In this document: in pieces, positions 11,517-23,375 of the stretch
Position numbering within the stretch: position 1 is the first letter of the stretch
How the letters are laid out: each line of letters opens with the position of its first letter
Assembly: GCA_033398695.1 (NCBI GenBank)
Contig: CM065812.1
Coordinates: 142,296,858 to 142,360,857 of the forward strand
Origin: Orobanche coerulescens
Taxonomy: Eukaryota > Streptophyta > Magnoliopsida > Lamiales > Orobanchaceae
Direction of reading: 5' to 3'
DNA: 64,000 bases
Made by a program: the position numbers and the translations under genes
Notes under the pieces: model-generated
Told to the model about the DNA's origin: nothing
Databases searched by the model: none
What the model saw: only the letters and a program-made list of their open reading frames with translations

Positions 11517-12016
11517 ACTGAAGTGGGAAAGTTATGAAATGATAATATATCTCGCATGAATATCAAATTATGATTATGTTATGAAATGATGAAAATGAGC
11601 ATACGTGCTCAAACACAATGATTACATGAATGATCAACTGAGGTGACGTGATTATCTGATGGAATTCTTGAAATGATTATCTTGAACAAGTTAACAAGAT
11701 TAATCATACGACCCTCAAGATCGACAAATGATCAGTGAAATGAACTGAGTGATTAATGAATTAACATGATCGACTTGATCAAAAATTAAAATGATGAATG
11801 AGGATTATTGACTGTTGAATGATCAATGAGTGATTCTTATTGCCAGAAATTATACCATGGCGTCAGAAATCTTACTGTTCTTTGGTCTGAGGGGCTCGGC
11901 TCTTGCACAGGTCACACGGGACGCGAAAGTCCAATGATACTAGTCTGATGAACGATGATTTCAAATGAAATATGACTCGGAAGGTAGTATTCAAAACCAC
12001 GCTCCGATACCAACTC
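11517..12016 (-). other. Leader of element A with primer site at 12001-12012
   Basis: This is AT-rich leader between the 5' LTR and gag. The minus strand has TGGTATCGGAGC at 12012-12001, four bases inside the LTR end. No reading frame is supported. Confidence 0.8.
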
Positions 12017-14332
12017 TGTAACACCCCAAATTAGGCAGATATTACAGTGCTGTGGACCCCCGACTAGGACCCACCAGGCGAGTGAAAACGAATGAAATAC
12101 ACAGGGTAAATGTAGTACCGAACCACATTATATCATTAATTACTCCGATGACGAGTTTCATACAACACACCCAAGATAATACATAATACATGTATATTTT
12201 CTATGAAGATAAAACATACGACACTGAATAAAATGAGTATTGAAACGGAAGTCTGCAGCGGAAATAAAATAAAGAAAACACGAGTGAATGAAAAGGACTG
12301 GGGCCCCCTACTAATATCACTGGGACTCCTCGCCGTCAACGTTCTCTTCCCGTGCCTTAGCCTTGCCTTGACCTGAAAACAAAATCCCCCAACGGGGTCA
12401 GTTACACAGAACAACAATCCTCAAGAGTTGAATAAACACAATCATATAGGCTGTATAAACCACAAGTTCGATCAAAATTTCAAACCGTCGAACACATGCG
12501 ATCAAATGTGAATTGGCCAGATTATAACCCAATCCTGTTGAAAACATACGCAATCAAACATGTTGTATGAATCAACTAATGGTACAGCTCAAAGGATGGC
12601 GCCACACTATGCCCGGGATGGAAATGTGTCCGTGCACAAGCCACCAACGAGTATCGATCGAATACACATGTGGTGTTGTACCTAATCAGTCTCACGAAGT
12701 AATCCTCTCGTGTGCACAGTCTAATGTGAGGTCAACTACCAACACACGAGTTAATATGTGCCCGACATGAAAATCCTATACATACCAACCGCTACGCCAG
12801 TATGACCCGGAATGCCACGAGATAACAAAAGTGACATCGAACATCAATAATGACTCACCGAGATGAAATGATAGTGAAATGAATGATAGCTCAATGAAAT
12901 GATTTGAACCGTCGTTCCTCGTGACTGAAGTGATTAATTGACAATTACAAGTCTCAATACGGTTAATACATTATGAATGAACTATAATTATGAATGATCA
13001 ACAACGAAAGGAATGAATATCCTTTTAACCGACTAAGAATTAACTTATCTTAACACCGGTGCTGATACGATCTCTCTCGAACAACGTCCTAAGGAAACTA
13101 CCGGTCGCTCGAACAACCTTGAATAACACAATTATCAACAACTCGCTTAATATACGAACCAAAAGTGATCATAACTAACTCAAGATGTCGATACAATAAT
13201 TCCAAACTCATTGAGGCATTTCGACAAACACCTTGAAAACAAATTCCCTTCTTAAACAACTAAACCCATTTGTATCGAAAACCAACTTCTATTGAATAAT
13301 CCAAACCACCAAAACACCATCAATACAATCAATAATACAAACGAAATTCTCAAATCGAGTTTACGATATCATTAAATTGTAAAACCCAATTCCAAGTCAA
13401 CCTTCAAAGTGTTCTTGAGAAAAACTTCCAACAATCCGATATCATACGTATATCCATCACAATTCATGATTCTACCATCCAAAACATCATGCTCCAACTC
13501 AAAATCAAATTCAAGGATTGAAGAAAGTTACCTTAGATTAGGATGAAAAATCCACAAATATGTTGTTGATCCACACTACAACTTGAAGAAGATGAAATCT
13601 CTGAGTTTTGATGATGTTGAAACACCCCAAAATCGCCAAAAAATTGCCCCAAGGACGAGAGGAAGAAGTGAAATGAAGAAATGAACTTGTTCCCCTCAAA
13701 AAACGCAGATATAGAGCAGCTTGCACTGTGTACCGCGACCCGGCCGAGTGTGCCGCGGTACAGAGCTCGAAAACTGCAGAGTGTTTCGGCAGCGTGCCGC
13801 GGCCCTGCCGACAGGAGCCGCGGCCCCCGGTACAGACGGGTCGGTCTAAACTTCAACATGCGTGTGCCGCGACGCACACTCCCTTGTGCCGCGGCCCACA
13901 CCCCCTCGGGTCCTAAAATGATGAAAAATGACCCTGGAAGAGAATAAAAGCAATAGGAATCAATATTTTGGAAATAATAACACGAAATGGAAGTGCGGAA
14001 ACCCCAAAACGATGGTTCCAAGCAATGATTACAAGTGTTCGCCCAACAAAAGCACAATTTGAACAATGAGGAGATTTGAAATGACATGAACTCCAACGTC
14101 AACATCAACTAATGAATCAACTACAACAATCAAGATAATATTCTTGTCTCGATTCCCAAGCAAGGTTGAAACAATGAACAATATCGATACACGACTCGAA
14201 GTTATTCTGAACGGTGAACATGGATGAATGAATGTGGATGATGAATGATTATTAACAAGTGAAAAATTACATAGTGACAATTACTGAATGAAATTACTGA
14301 ATGATAATGACTGAATTACAACCGGGTATTAC
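12017..14332 (-). repeat. 5' LTR of element A
   Basis: On the plus strand it starts TGTAACACCCCAAATT and ends CCGGGTATTAC, where a final A is expected but G is seen. Length is about 2.3 kb. The minus strand has a CTATATCTG TATA-like box at 13707-13715 next to the TGCCGCGG array. The inner part (12530-12840) recurs in the internal region of element B. The LTR end near the primer site is homologous to the F remnant at 19966-20025. Confidence 0.82.
13731..13897. repeat. Periodic palindrome array TGCCGCGG (LTR of A)
   Basis: Units built on the CCGCGG palindrome begin at 13731 (TACCGCGA), 13751, 13795, 13816, 13865 (TGCCGCGA) and 13887. Intervals are 20, 44, 21, 49 and 22 bp: one or two steps of ~22 bp. 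The array lies just upstream of the TATA-like box on the minus strand. Confidence 0.72.
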
Positions 14333-15266
14333 GTTTGGTGCGAATCGTCGAACAAATGGGTTAACCACTTCGGAATGGTCCGTCGGGGACTATGAGGATT
14401 CATGACTTTTGGTGCTAATCGCGGTTAATCATGTATATTTTTGAAATATTTTTGATATTTCTGGAATATCACAAGGTCTTAATTTTCTATATTGTTTGGA
14501 ATAATTACATATTTATCAAAAGTACTTGGCTAGAAAGGCATCAACATAATATGGTATGAAATAATAAAATATTCTGGGGCTTATCATGTGCTAAGGTTGG
14601 GCGTGGTATTGAGCTATGAGTATGGTTTGATATGAGTTTAGAAGAGTTTGTTTGAGTTTTCCTTGCAATACATGAGATGATAAGATTTCGGTTTAGTATA
14701 GTCATTTCACGATGATGGCCTGTGAATATTTATGTTAATGTGATTGTGATTATTTGTCGGACATTATGACTCACCCTGTCATGGAAATATTTTCAGGTAA
14801 TGGTAATCGAGTGAGTAACAATCGTGAAGATGAGCTTCCCGGACGATACTGGCTATAGCATGTACATGGGAATTGAATTCTTTGATTGTTCAATTATTTT
14901 CTGCTGCAAATGTATTTCTAAAATGTTGATTTTATCCACTGCGTGTGTATTATAAAATGGCTTTTTGGCATTTTGCAACTTGGGTATATTTTGGAAAAAC
15001 AATTCTCTAAACTATTTTGTCGGTACATGTAAGCGGTGACTTAACGTACTTTTAGAACTGTTGAGTTTTTGGTATCTTGGTCTGATACTTTCAAATGTGA
15101 TTTTATGAAGGTATTTAGGCAATGGATTTTGTGAAGTCTTTGAGTATATGAAAGATATTACCATCTTTGGTCTCTTGGGCATATTTGATAAATAATTTTA
15201 GCCTTTTGGGTTCCAGCGTGGAGCCCACGACGCTGTAATATCCTTAGTTGGCTCTGGGGGTGTTAC
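14333..15266 (+). repeat. 5' LTR of element E (right-hand part)
   Basis: It ends CTGGGGGTGTTACA and is followed by the primer site. Its left part must lie to the left of element A, outside the window. Confidence 0.8.
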
Positions 15267-15835
15267 AGAATATGGTATCAGAGCTTGAGTTTTGTAATAT
15301 CCGAGTACGGAGTTATGTGGCTCTAACGATACAGTAGTAGTGTGACTTTTGAAAAGTGATTTTTAACGTTTTAGTCAGACTGATTTTTTATATGATATTT
15401 GAGTGATTTCTTAGTAAAGTTTGGATTTGGGGATTGAATGGTTCATCTGATGTGGATGAAGGCGAAGAAAGTGTATGTTAGTGCTGTATGTGCGTGCAAT
15501 GAGTGACTTCTTGGGAGAAATGTACATCGATGATACAAACATGTGTCAAGGAGTGGCTTCTATCTCCATACTGAACTGATAATTACGCTGAACTGATTCT
15601 GGAGTTATCAAAATTTTGACAAATTTTAAAATTACCATAATTGCGATTTGGTATTTTGATGTATTTTGTCGACACTTGTAAAAAATTTGTCTGGTATTGT
15701 GTTGAGAGTCTGAAAGTGGAGTCATATTATGGCAATGATTGCTCGACTTTGTGATGATTTTGGAATCTAGATTGAGCTGTTATTTGCGACACAATGGCAA
15801 ATTTCGAGGACGAAACTTATTTTAAGGAGATAGTA
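15267..15835 (+). other. Internal region of element E: primer site, spacer, pre-LTR signature
   Basis: TGGTATCAGAGC is at 15273-15284. The end (15806-15835) is the GACGAAACTTATTTTAAGGAG signature found before the 3' LTR in the gypsy elements here. There is no coding sequence between. Confidence 0.8.
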
Positions 15836-16479
15836 TGTAATATTCCGATTTTTAGAATAATATTTTATGGTTGACCTTGTTTGAATATTGCTTATTTGAT
15901 TTTTTTGTTACAGACGTAATATTGAGTAGACGAGAGTAGGATATCGGGTGGTAATTTTAAATCATCGAATAATATTGGTAAGAATATGATGGTGGCTAAT
16001 ATTGTATTCTCCGATAAATTATTCAACGAAACTTAGAGTTATCCGGACTAAATATGAGCTCAGAAATTAACTTGAATGTATTGGAGATAAATTTGTGGTC
16101 TTGGACCATTTAAAATAAGAAAGGAGCACCAAAAGTGTTAATAGAAATAAGATTGGACATTTTTTTAGAAAGTATTGTGCGCAAGGTTCGACTTTGAAAA
16201 ATCACCATAGAATTTTGAAAGGTCCAAAAATGCTGAAACTTAATAGTATAGTAGAAAATTGAGTTAACTTTCCAACCGTTCAAAATTGAGTTCAGACAAA
16301 ATAGTTATATTCCTAGTGCGGACTCCAGCTGCCGGCAACTTCCGCGTGGTGTCACTGCGCATCACGTATGCATCTCGGCCGAAAGTTGTCGAGCGTGACT
16401 CATTGCGTGATGTAAGTTATGCTGACGTATGGCTACCGAGTCATACTGCGGTTGTTGAATGAGGACATCTCTTTTAGCC

Positions 16480-16489
16480 TATAAATACC
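16480..16489 (+). promoter_or_regulatory. TATA box of element E 3' LTR
   Basis: AGCCTATAAATACCCC is a canonical plant TATA context, within U3 of the LTR. Confidence 0.65.
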
Positions 16490-17404
16490 CCTCTTTGGAT
16501 CTATATTTTTTCACACCAATCCACTTTTCGGTAGACCTAATATAGACGTTCCTGAAATGCTATTCTATTTCATGTTCAGGTTTTATAAATTTGTCAAAGA
16601 GCTTTATGTTTAACCAAGTTAGGCCAACTTTCTCAAGAGACTTACAGGAATCTGTTCGATGAAAATTCCCCAGTGAGTCCGTGAATTCCAGACTGGGTTT
16701 CTATCTTTGAACTCGATTATCTCACAACCTGTAGTTTATTTTAAAAATCTATTTTGAACATTTTATAAATAAAATACATGTAAATTGGAATGCAGTTTTT
16801 ACTGTCAGTATTGAGTTAGAATACCTGAACAAAGTGAGACATTTTACTGTGAGTCAGCCCTTTTATTGTCGGTCATTTCCAGCAACATTTTTCTTAAAAG
16901 TTGATCAAGTTGTCTAACTTGAACACATATATGTTTGAACGCAAGTCGAGTTTCGATACCATTTCATGAAATTTGTAGCCACGATACATGTTAATATAAA
17001 TTAGTTCTTATTTTTATTTTTCTAAACTACTAAGCTTCATATATTTATCAATCTGTTACAGTCAACCCTAGTTTTTAGTATTACAAATCGATATATGTCG
17101 AGCAGGTTGAATGCTTTAAAATTGTGGTGAAGGCTAATTTAATAACGCCGATTATTAATATTTTTTCATATGGGGAACATTGAATTTTCAGAAAGGATGA
17201 TTTTAGATTAAATTTTCGTATTAAAATAATAAAAAGTTTTTATTCGTTCAATATGATATAAATAATAGTTATACCACAAATATGCAACCAAATAATATTT
17301 AATATTTTTTTATTTTTGAGAAAGAGAAAAATAAGATTATAAAATTCGGATAGCCGTTGATCGCGGAGATTGAATATTGTAGTATATTTCTTTTAGTGAG
17401 ATTG

Positions 17405-17497
17405 ATATCAGGATATAAGAACTTTACCAAGGTTGTGGAAATCGAACCTTGGAGACGTTAAAGGATCTGCTTTCTCAACTAGGCTATATGAGGCAAG
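17405..17497 (-). repeat. tRNA-like (possible SINE head) sequence
   Basis: On the minus strand there is TAGCCTAGTTGAG (17486-17474), close to an RNA polymerase III A box, and GGTTCGATTTCC (17448-17437), close to a B box, about 26 bases apart as in a tRNA. It lies directly beyond the LINE poly-A. It could be a tRNA-derived SINE head or a tRNA pseudogene; I see no complete cloverleaf. Confidence 0.4.
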
Positions 17498-18620
17498 TTT
17501 TTTTTTTTTTTTTTTTTTAACCGATTTTATTAGAGTGACAGAAAAGGTGGGGCGGCGAGGCCCACTACATGCCCAAAGAGTTTGAGGGAGGACGATCCCC
17601 TCTACACGCCCCAATTAACGAAAATAATAGCCAAGTAGATTATTTAAATCTAACATATGGAAAATTATTTTTATCGAGTCTAATCAAGCCATTAATCTTC
17701 CCGGGCAGATTACACGGGCTATAAAGACGAAAATTTCTGAACTTATATCCTTCATTAGCCAGATGGTCCGCAATGGTGTTCCCTTCCCGATAGATGTGAG
17801 AGAATGAGATATCCATGGAACGCCTGAGTGATGCAATTTTGTGGCAGATGTTTAGAACTTGCCAATTGCCCATGTTAGGCGAGTTGATCAGAGAAAGGGC
17901 AATAGCCGAGTCCATCTCAACCCAAACCTTACGAATGTTTCTTTCGTGTCAAAGATCCAGCGCTCTCCAAATAGCAAAAAGTTCGGCAAAGTTATTAGAG
18001 TGGTTGCCGATAAATTCGTGAAAAGCAAAGAGGATCGCCCAAAAAATTCCTAGCAATCCCCCCCACGGCCGAATCCCCGGGGTTGCCTTTAGGGGCCCGT
18101 CCGTGCTGATTTTGGTGGTCCCAGGAGTCGGCCTGACCCATCTCACTATGGAGATTTTTTTATTTTTTTTTATTTTTACAATTACATGCAAAATTGTTAA
18201 TAAAATTGCAGGGGCAGAAATGAAGACCCAAAATATCCGAAAGAGCCGGGGCGCCTAGCCAGGCCCGCAGCTGAATGCATTTCTGTCCTTTAATCATGAA
18301 TAGGAAGTCCCAAATTCGATCGCACACCCGTTGAGCCGTGAACGGAATCTTCTTGACCCGCATGTCGTTCCTAGAGCACCAAATAAACCACGGAATGAGT
18401 ATAGGAATGATGCGTAAAATGTGGATAGCACCCGAGGCTTTATTAAACCAATGAGACAGAACTAAAGTAATAGAGCTGGTTTGTAAAAGAGGAATGCCCA
18501 ATAAGGTACAAAAGTTGGCCCAAACCGAAGAAGCGATCGGTCCATTTAGAAAAAGATGAGGCAGGTCATCGGTGCTATCACAGCAAAAACAAGAATTATC
18601 GGCAATAATGCCCGGTTATA
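17498..18620 (-). mobile_element. 5'-truncated LINE with RNase H and poly-A tail
   Basis: On the minus strand, a cysteine-rich reverse-transcriptase zinc-binding segment ('NSCFCCDSTDDLPHLF', 'VWANF') is followed by 'IPWFIWCSRNDMR' and an RVT_3-type RNase H: 'STDGPLKATPG', 'NNFAELFAIWRAL', 'VEMDSAIALSL', 'REGNTIADHLANEG'. The four acidic positions D, E, D, D are all visible. The tail is a run of 21 A (T at 17498-17518). This layout is known for plant L1-type LINEs carrying RNase H. An in-frame TGA at 17949-17951 and loss of the endonuclease and RT make it dead. It interrupts the 3' LTR of E. Confidence 0.82.
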
Positions 18621-19965
18621 GTTTTTCGACAAGTAATTCATTTGCATTTCATAAGTATTTCATATTATATTGCATATTGATTAATGAATAAGTGAAGTGT
18701 TGTGAGGATGAGTTTGCGTTGATGAGATATTTGATATAGTTGGTCGATGGTACTTGGAAGGAATACATATTCGGGTATGTATTTGTGATTTAGTATTGCT
18801 TATGGTATTCAGATTATGTTGTTGATTTTGGGATGGATTTATGGAATTAGCAGTTGTGAAATTGTGATGATGATATGGAGACTATATGTGTTGATTGAGG
18901 AGGCCAAGTCTAGCAAATACTTTGATTTATGTTTTATAGTTCCTTCCATTTAAAGCATGAGATTTTGTTGTGTATAAATATGTTCACCCATTAATGGTCC
19001 GGCGGGACCTCCGAGGGATCCGTTTCCATTGGTGGGGATTATCGAACAATTGGGTTAACCAATCCGGGACGGTCCGAAGAGGCCTCTAAGGATTCGTGGC
19101 CTTTGGTGCAAATCACGGTTAATCACGTATATTTTTGAAATATTTGTGATATTTTCGAAATATCACAAGGTCATGGTTTTCTATACTATTTGGAATATAT
19201 TATATATTTAGAAAAAGTACTTCGCTAGAAAGGCATCCGAATAAATAGTATGAAGTAATAGAATATTTTGGGGCTTATCATGTTCTATAAGTTTGGGCGT
19301 CGTATTGAGCTATGAGTATGGATTGATATGAATTTGGAGGAGTTTGTTGAGTTTTCTTTGGAATACATGAGATGATAAGATTTCGATTTAGTATAGTCAT
19401 TTCACGATGTATGGCACGTGAATATTTATGTTAATGTGATTGTGGCTATTTGTTGGGCATTATGGCTGAACCCGTTCTAGGACTATTTTTCAGGTAATGG
19501 TAATCGAGCAAGTAACAGTAGTGAATAGATGAGCTTCCCGGATGATATTAGCTATTACATGTATTTGGGAATTGAGTACTTTGACTGTTTGATTATTTTT
19601 CGTTACAAATGTATTTCTAAAATGCTGATTTTATCCGCTGCGTGTGTATTGTAAAATGATTTTCTGATATTTTGCAACTTGGGTATATTTTGAAAAAACA
19701 ATTTCCTAAACTATTTTGTCGGTACGTATAAGCGGTTACTTAATGTATATTTTGAAACTGTTGAGTTTTTGACATTTTGGTCTGATACTTTTAAATGTGA
19801 TTTTATGATGGTTTTGGATAGTGGAGTTTATGAAGTCTTTGAGTATATGAAAGTATTACTATCTTTGGCCTCTTGGGCGCATTTGATATATAATTTTTAG
19901 CTTGTAGGTTCCAGCTCAGGGCCCACGGTGCTGTAATATCCTCGGATGGCTCTGGGGGTGTTACA

Positions 19966-20700
19966 CGTAGGGGTTCCAGTTGGGAGTCTACAACACTGTA
20001 ATATTCGCCTTTAGGTGGTGTTACAGAAGATGGTATCGGATCTCTGTTTATAATACTTCGCCTCCAGATGTTTCTCCTTGTAAGTCATTTTTATTGGGAC
20101 TAACATTAAGAGACCTTCACATTGTGTGTTACCTGTGAAGTGTCGATCCTTACCTACGAAATGCGGTAAGTGATTATTGTCCCTTGGTTTAATTACTGGC
20201 GAGATTAATTAGGTTGTTGATTTGATCTTTATTGATCATGATTGAGTCTATCATTTATTGGTATTCTTGGTTGATACGAACTTTATTAATCATGTTGGAT
20301 TCTATTATTTTGTTGATATTCTCGGTTGATATTTTTATTCCGACTTCATGTTGATGTTGAGGATTTCAAGGCACATATGGTGCGTTTGTTCAATTGGCAA
20401 TTATGATTTGAGCATGTGGCTAGTTGTTGCTATTATATTAGTGCTTATTGGTTGCCTGATGAGACGTATTTTATCTATGCTCACGTTTTTGATTTCATGC
20501 TTTAAGTATGGAAAAGGAACTAGAGGATGTGGCAAAAGGGGCAGAGGCCATGAAGCGGGCCAAAACCCGGAACCTGAGTTAACACGCGTGCGAGTGCTAT
20601 GGCATATCGGAGTTCAGTGGCCAGTGATGCCTCCTACTCAGTTGATAGCGCTACCAGTTCACCGACGGCCAGTGACGACCATTCAGGAAGCCGTACTCAT
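19966..20700 (+). mobile_element. Element F remnant: A-family LTR end, primer site, leader and start of gag
   Basis: 19966-20025 ends in GGTGGTGTTACA and matches the primer-side end of the LTR of element A. TGGTATCGGA follows at 20031-20040. At 20508 an ATG begins a sequence matching the first ~60 codons of A gag (R-G-C-G, K-R-G-R-G, G-Q-N-P in the alternate frame), with a one-base loss near the start. Homology stops near 20700, where copia integrase begins without any LTR between. Element E is inserted in its LTR. Confidence 0.7.
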
Positions 20701-20778
20701 GGTAAGGGGTCTCCGAGAAGGAATATTCAAGAAGAAGACTCTTTGTGATGCATGCCAGAAAGGAAAGCATACCATAGC
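20700..20778 (+). pseudogene. Copia integrase zinc region (element H), upstream of insertion D
   Basis: The frame encodes 'VRGLREGIFKKKTLCDACQK', the pre-integrase region with the C-x2-C pair of a Ty1/copia integrase. It is continuous with 30406 once element D and one copy of its ATAGC duplication are removed. Everything upstream (copia gag, protease) is missing. Confidence 0.8.
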
Positions 20779-20934
20779 TGTAATATCCGGATTTATTACG
20801 GTGTATTACATCTGTATTCAAACCCTGTATTATTCGAATTGGTGGTTTTGATTATTGGAGTATGATATTTCTTGCATTGATATAATTGTACATAAGTATA
20901 TAAGCATGCAAAATTGCTCATGCAAACTCATGAT

Positions 20935-21149
20935 AGCGCACGCTAAGAATGTATCTTAACGCGCGCTATCGGGCTACTATTAGCGCACGCTATGCAGGTA
21001 GGAGTTGCGTGCGCTAAGAACTCAATTATTGAGCGGGACGGCTAGCACATGCGCCAAATGACATGGGTCCGGATAAGATTCTCGCGACGAACACAGCTTC
21101 AAGTCAACTTTTATTAGCGCACGCTAAGGAAAGCTTAGTAGCGTCCGCT
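20935..21149. repeat. Palindrome array 1 in D 5' LTR (AGCGCACGCT type), upstream of TATA
   Basis: Units start at 20935, 20958, 20982, 21006, 21116 and 21140. The first four are 23-24 bp apart, as are the last two. Copies vary between AGCGCACGCT, AACGCGCGCT and TGCGTGCGCT; spacers are unrelated. The equivalent array is at ~28190-28410 in the 3' LTR. Confidence 0.82.
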
Positions 21150-21170
21150 AACTTGTTAAAATGCAGAATA

Positions 21171-21178
21171 TTATAAAT
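21171..21178 (+). promoter_or_regulatory. TATA box of element D 5' LTR
   Basis: ATATTATAAATGGGAC lies about 25 bp after the last unit of palindrome array 1. The same box is at 28431-28440 in the 3' LTR. Confidence 0.7.
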
Positions 21179-22000
21179 GGGACAACAACTCGTTTTGGCT
21201 TACATTTTACTCGACCATTCTGCATTCTTGAGAGGCCAGAGAGCTGAAATATCCTCCTACACACTTAGAACACATTTTGTTGGTGTTTATATATTGGTTA
21301 TCAGTTGGGAATAATCATTGAAGTGGAATAGCACCTTGGAGTGGCATACAACCAACCGGAGTCGGATTCTACCTTACGGTTTAGTGATTTTCATCATATT
21401 AAGGTATGTTCAATCTATCTCCAGACTTAGAGTTGGATTCTAACGATTTGGATGATCATGTTAACGAGATATGGATTTTCATAGATGAATTATCCAAAGT
21501 ATATCATGTTTGGAATATTGAGATGATTAAGCCTCAAGTACCTTGATTATGATCATCATGATTCGAATCTTATTACATTGAACAAAGTAAAGGAAGCTTC
21601 TATCATTGGTAATCCGAATCTAGTAGATGACTTCATAGCAATCATGGACTTGACTTTAACATCATTATTGTTAGATAAATCTAAGGGATTGATCATGGAA
21701 GGATTTATCTAGTATAGATGGAATGTTAAACAACTTCAGCATGATAATATTGATTGATGTAAAGGTGTTGATATCAACCGTTAAGCCTTTCGAATTGTCG
21801 TATGAAGATTTGTAGTCGAAATGGAATATGGTTTTATATGGTATGCATATCCTTGAATCCGAAGTTGTTGTTATCCGTAAGATCATTCATAAACGTATGT
21901 ACATTATATTCATGGAGGTAACATGAATTATCACGGAAGATTTCATTGTTGTGATCATGATGAGGACAGTTTACTGCCCAACAGTAAACTGCCATGCATA

Positions 22001-22217
22001 GATAGCGCACGCTAAACTATGAAAATTAACGTGCGCTATCGAACACTAGTTAGCGTACGCTACGTTTGGTACGTAACGTACGCTAGGCCATCAGACGAGT
22101 CAGTCGACTGATCAGTGAAGTACTGACCATACATAGTTAGCGTACGCTAGGCTTTGTTGTTTGCGTGCGCTATCGAGCCGACTTAACGCACGCTACGCAG
22201 AGTACTCAGCGTGCGCT
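22001..22217. repeat. Palindrome array 2 in D 5' LTR, downstream of TATA
   Basis: Eight units (AGCGCACGCT, AACGTGCGCT, AGCGTACGCT, AACGTACGCT, AGCGTACGCT, TGCGTGCGCT, AACGCACGCT, AGCGTGCGCT), with the last four about 23 bp apart. The equivalent 3' LTR array is at ~29266-29480. Confidence 0.8.
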
Positions 22218-23140
22218 AAGCAGTTCAGGCAGATTGCATTTTATGAACTTTTGGCCGTAAATCGAATTGTTAAACATTCGTACGATGTGAGATAAATCCT
22301 ATATCATTTATTTTGTTAAGGTTTGGTCTCGTTACGTGATTGATTGAGGAGGACGACCTTCGAGTGTTCATTTTCGTGGAAGTGTTGTTCTTGTCTTCAA
22401 AACGAGGCAAGTACCTTAATTGTTTTATGTATTGATGTTATACGTATTGTCGTGCATGTATGTTGTTGTATGTCCACCTCGCATTGGTCCGACGGGATCA
22501 TCGGGGGATCTATGCTAGCGTGCGCTGGATCATCGGACGGGTTTTTCCACCACGGGTTGGTCTGACGGGATCATCGTGGGTTCTAGGTAGTGAACGCTGG
22601 ATGGACGGAATTACCATGTGTATGTTATGATATCGTGTTGTGATTATCAGTTGTGCATGTCATTTTTGAGTTTCTCGTAGGAGAAGACTCGTTGGTATTT
22701 TTCTTGTCGTTTATGTTATTCGTGAGATATGAATAATATGTTGTGGTACTTGTACTAACATCATTGTGCTAACCCCTTTGGGGGTGAACATTTTGTTTAT
22801 GTTCAGGATCCAGGAGAGCGGGAAAACAACCATTGGAGTTGCATGACGACGAGGGTGCAGAGTGATGTTTCGGCTGGGTTCATTTGTCTGTTGTTTATTG
22901 GTTATTTCAATAAGTACTCGAGTACGAAGTCATTTATGATGAATTTGAATTTGGTGATGTATTATTGAGTTCTGTTGAACAATTGTACTATTTTTGTATT
23001 TGGTCAGAACTGTTGTATCGTAATTCCGTTATTCCATTCTTTAGTACCTTTTAATGCCTGTTCAATTCTTCAGCCTTGTAAATCCTTATGTAAAGGATTT
23101 ACGGCGCTGTAATATTCCTGAATATATCGGGGGTGTTACA

Positions 23141-23375
23141 GAATATGGTATCAGAGCTAAGATTATGGATATCTTGGCCGTTGGGTTAAAATAGGGGTCA
23201 TTTATGTCTTTTGAGGTAACCGGCCGTGAATGACATCACTGCACTGCCTACGTCTTCATGCGAACGGTGGTTGTAAGTTCCTAAACTCTATCTCGTTCTT
23301 TACATGTTGTGTCTCTTTATACTCGAATATTAGAACGATGCTGTTTCCTGTATATTGAGTATTTATGCTTACAGT
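23141..23375 (+). other. Primer site and leader of element D
   Basis: TGGTATCAGAGC is at 23146-23157, five bases after the LTR. The leader runs to the gag ATG at 23376. Confidence 0.85.

Larger units (their letters stand above)
1..14332 (-). mobile_element. Element A: Tekay-like Ty3/gypsy LTR retrotransposon, interrupted
   Basis: On the minus strand I see a 5' LTR (14332-12017), primer site, leader, gag (from 11516), protease, RT and the start of RNase H, which runs off the left edge. The element is split twice: composite element B sits in RT after the stretch encoding 'RESDIVRT', and a solo LTR sits in RT after 'PQKMEAIR'. Removing both insertions with their duplicated bases joins pol exactly. 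Order and motifs fit the Ty3/gypsy Tekay (Del) chromovirus lineage; the chromodomain end is outside the window. A lies in the 5' LTR of element E, at about 14332. Frameshifts make it non-functional. Confidence 0.85.
14333..19965 (+). mobile_element. Element E: non-coding LTR element with a 569-bp internal region
   Basis: The parts are a 3' portion of the 5' LTR (14333-15266), primer site TGGTATCAGAGC (15273-15284), 15285-15835 internal, and a 3' LTR (15836-19965) that contains a LINE fragment. The two LTR copies align clearly (14340-15266 against 19050-19965). The internal region has no gag-pol reading frame and ends with TTCGAGGACGAAACTTATTTTAAGGAG. E is thus non-autonomous, with large LTRs (~3 kb without the LINE) and a very short body. 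It sits in the LTR of element F; the right flank begins CGTAG. Confidence 0.78.
15836..19965 (+). repeat. 3' LTR of element E, interrupted by LINE and tRNA-like sequence
   Basis: It starts TGTAATATTCCG and ends CTGGGGGTGTTACA. A clear TATA box CTATAAATAC is at 16480-16489. Upstream, 16316-16445 is GC-richer with TGACGTA and GCATCACGTATGC-like motifs. The LTR is split by 17405-18620. Confidence 0.8.
20779..23140 (+). repeat. 5' LTR of element D
   Basis: It starts TGTAATATCCGGATT and ends CGGGGGTGTTACA. It has a TATA box (21171-21178), two AGCGTGCGCT arrays, and two copies of a TTGGTCYGACGGGATCATCG module at ~22480 and ~22557. TTTAGTACC/TGTAAATCC near the end may be polyadenylation-side sequence. 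Confidence 0.92.

Noticed and set aside
13681..13947. Open frames on both strands in the GC-rich part of LTR A
   Set aside because: They result from CCGCGG palindromes lacking stops; no protein-like composition and the region is inside an LTR.
17437..17486. Functional tRNA gene
   Set aside because: A and B box-like motifs are present but acceptor-stem pairing and a proper anticodon loop could not be built.
20935..22217. Regular short repeats that could suggest a CRISPR-like array
   Set aside because: Repeats are only ~10 bp, variable and palindromic, lie in LTRs on both sides of the element, and the sequence is plant retrotransposon throughout.
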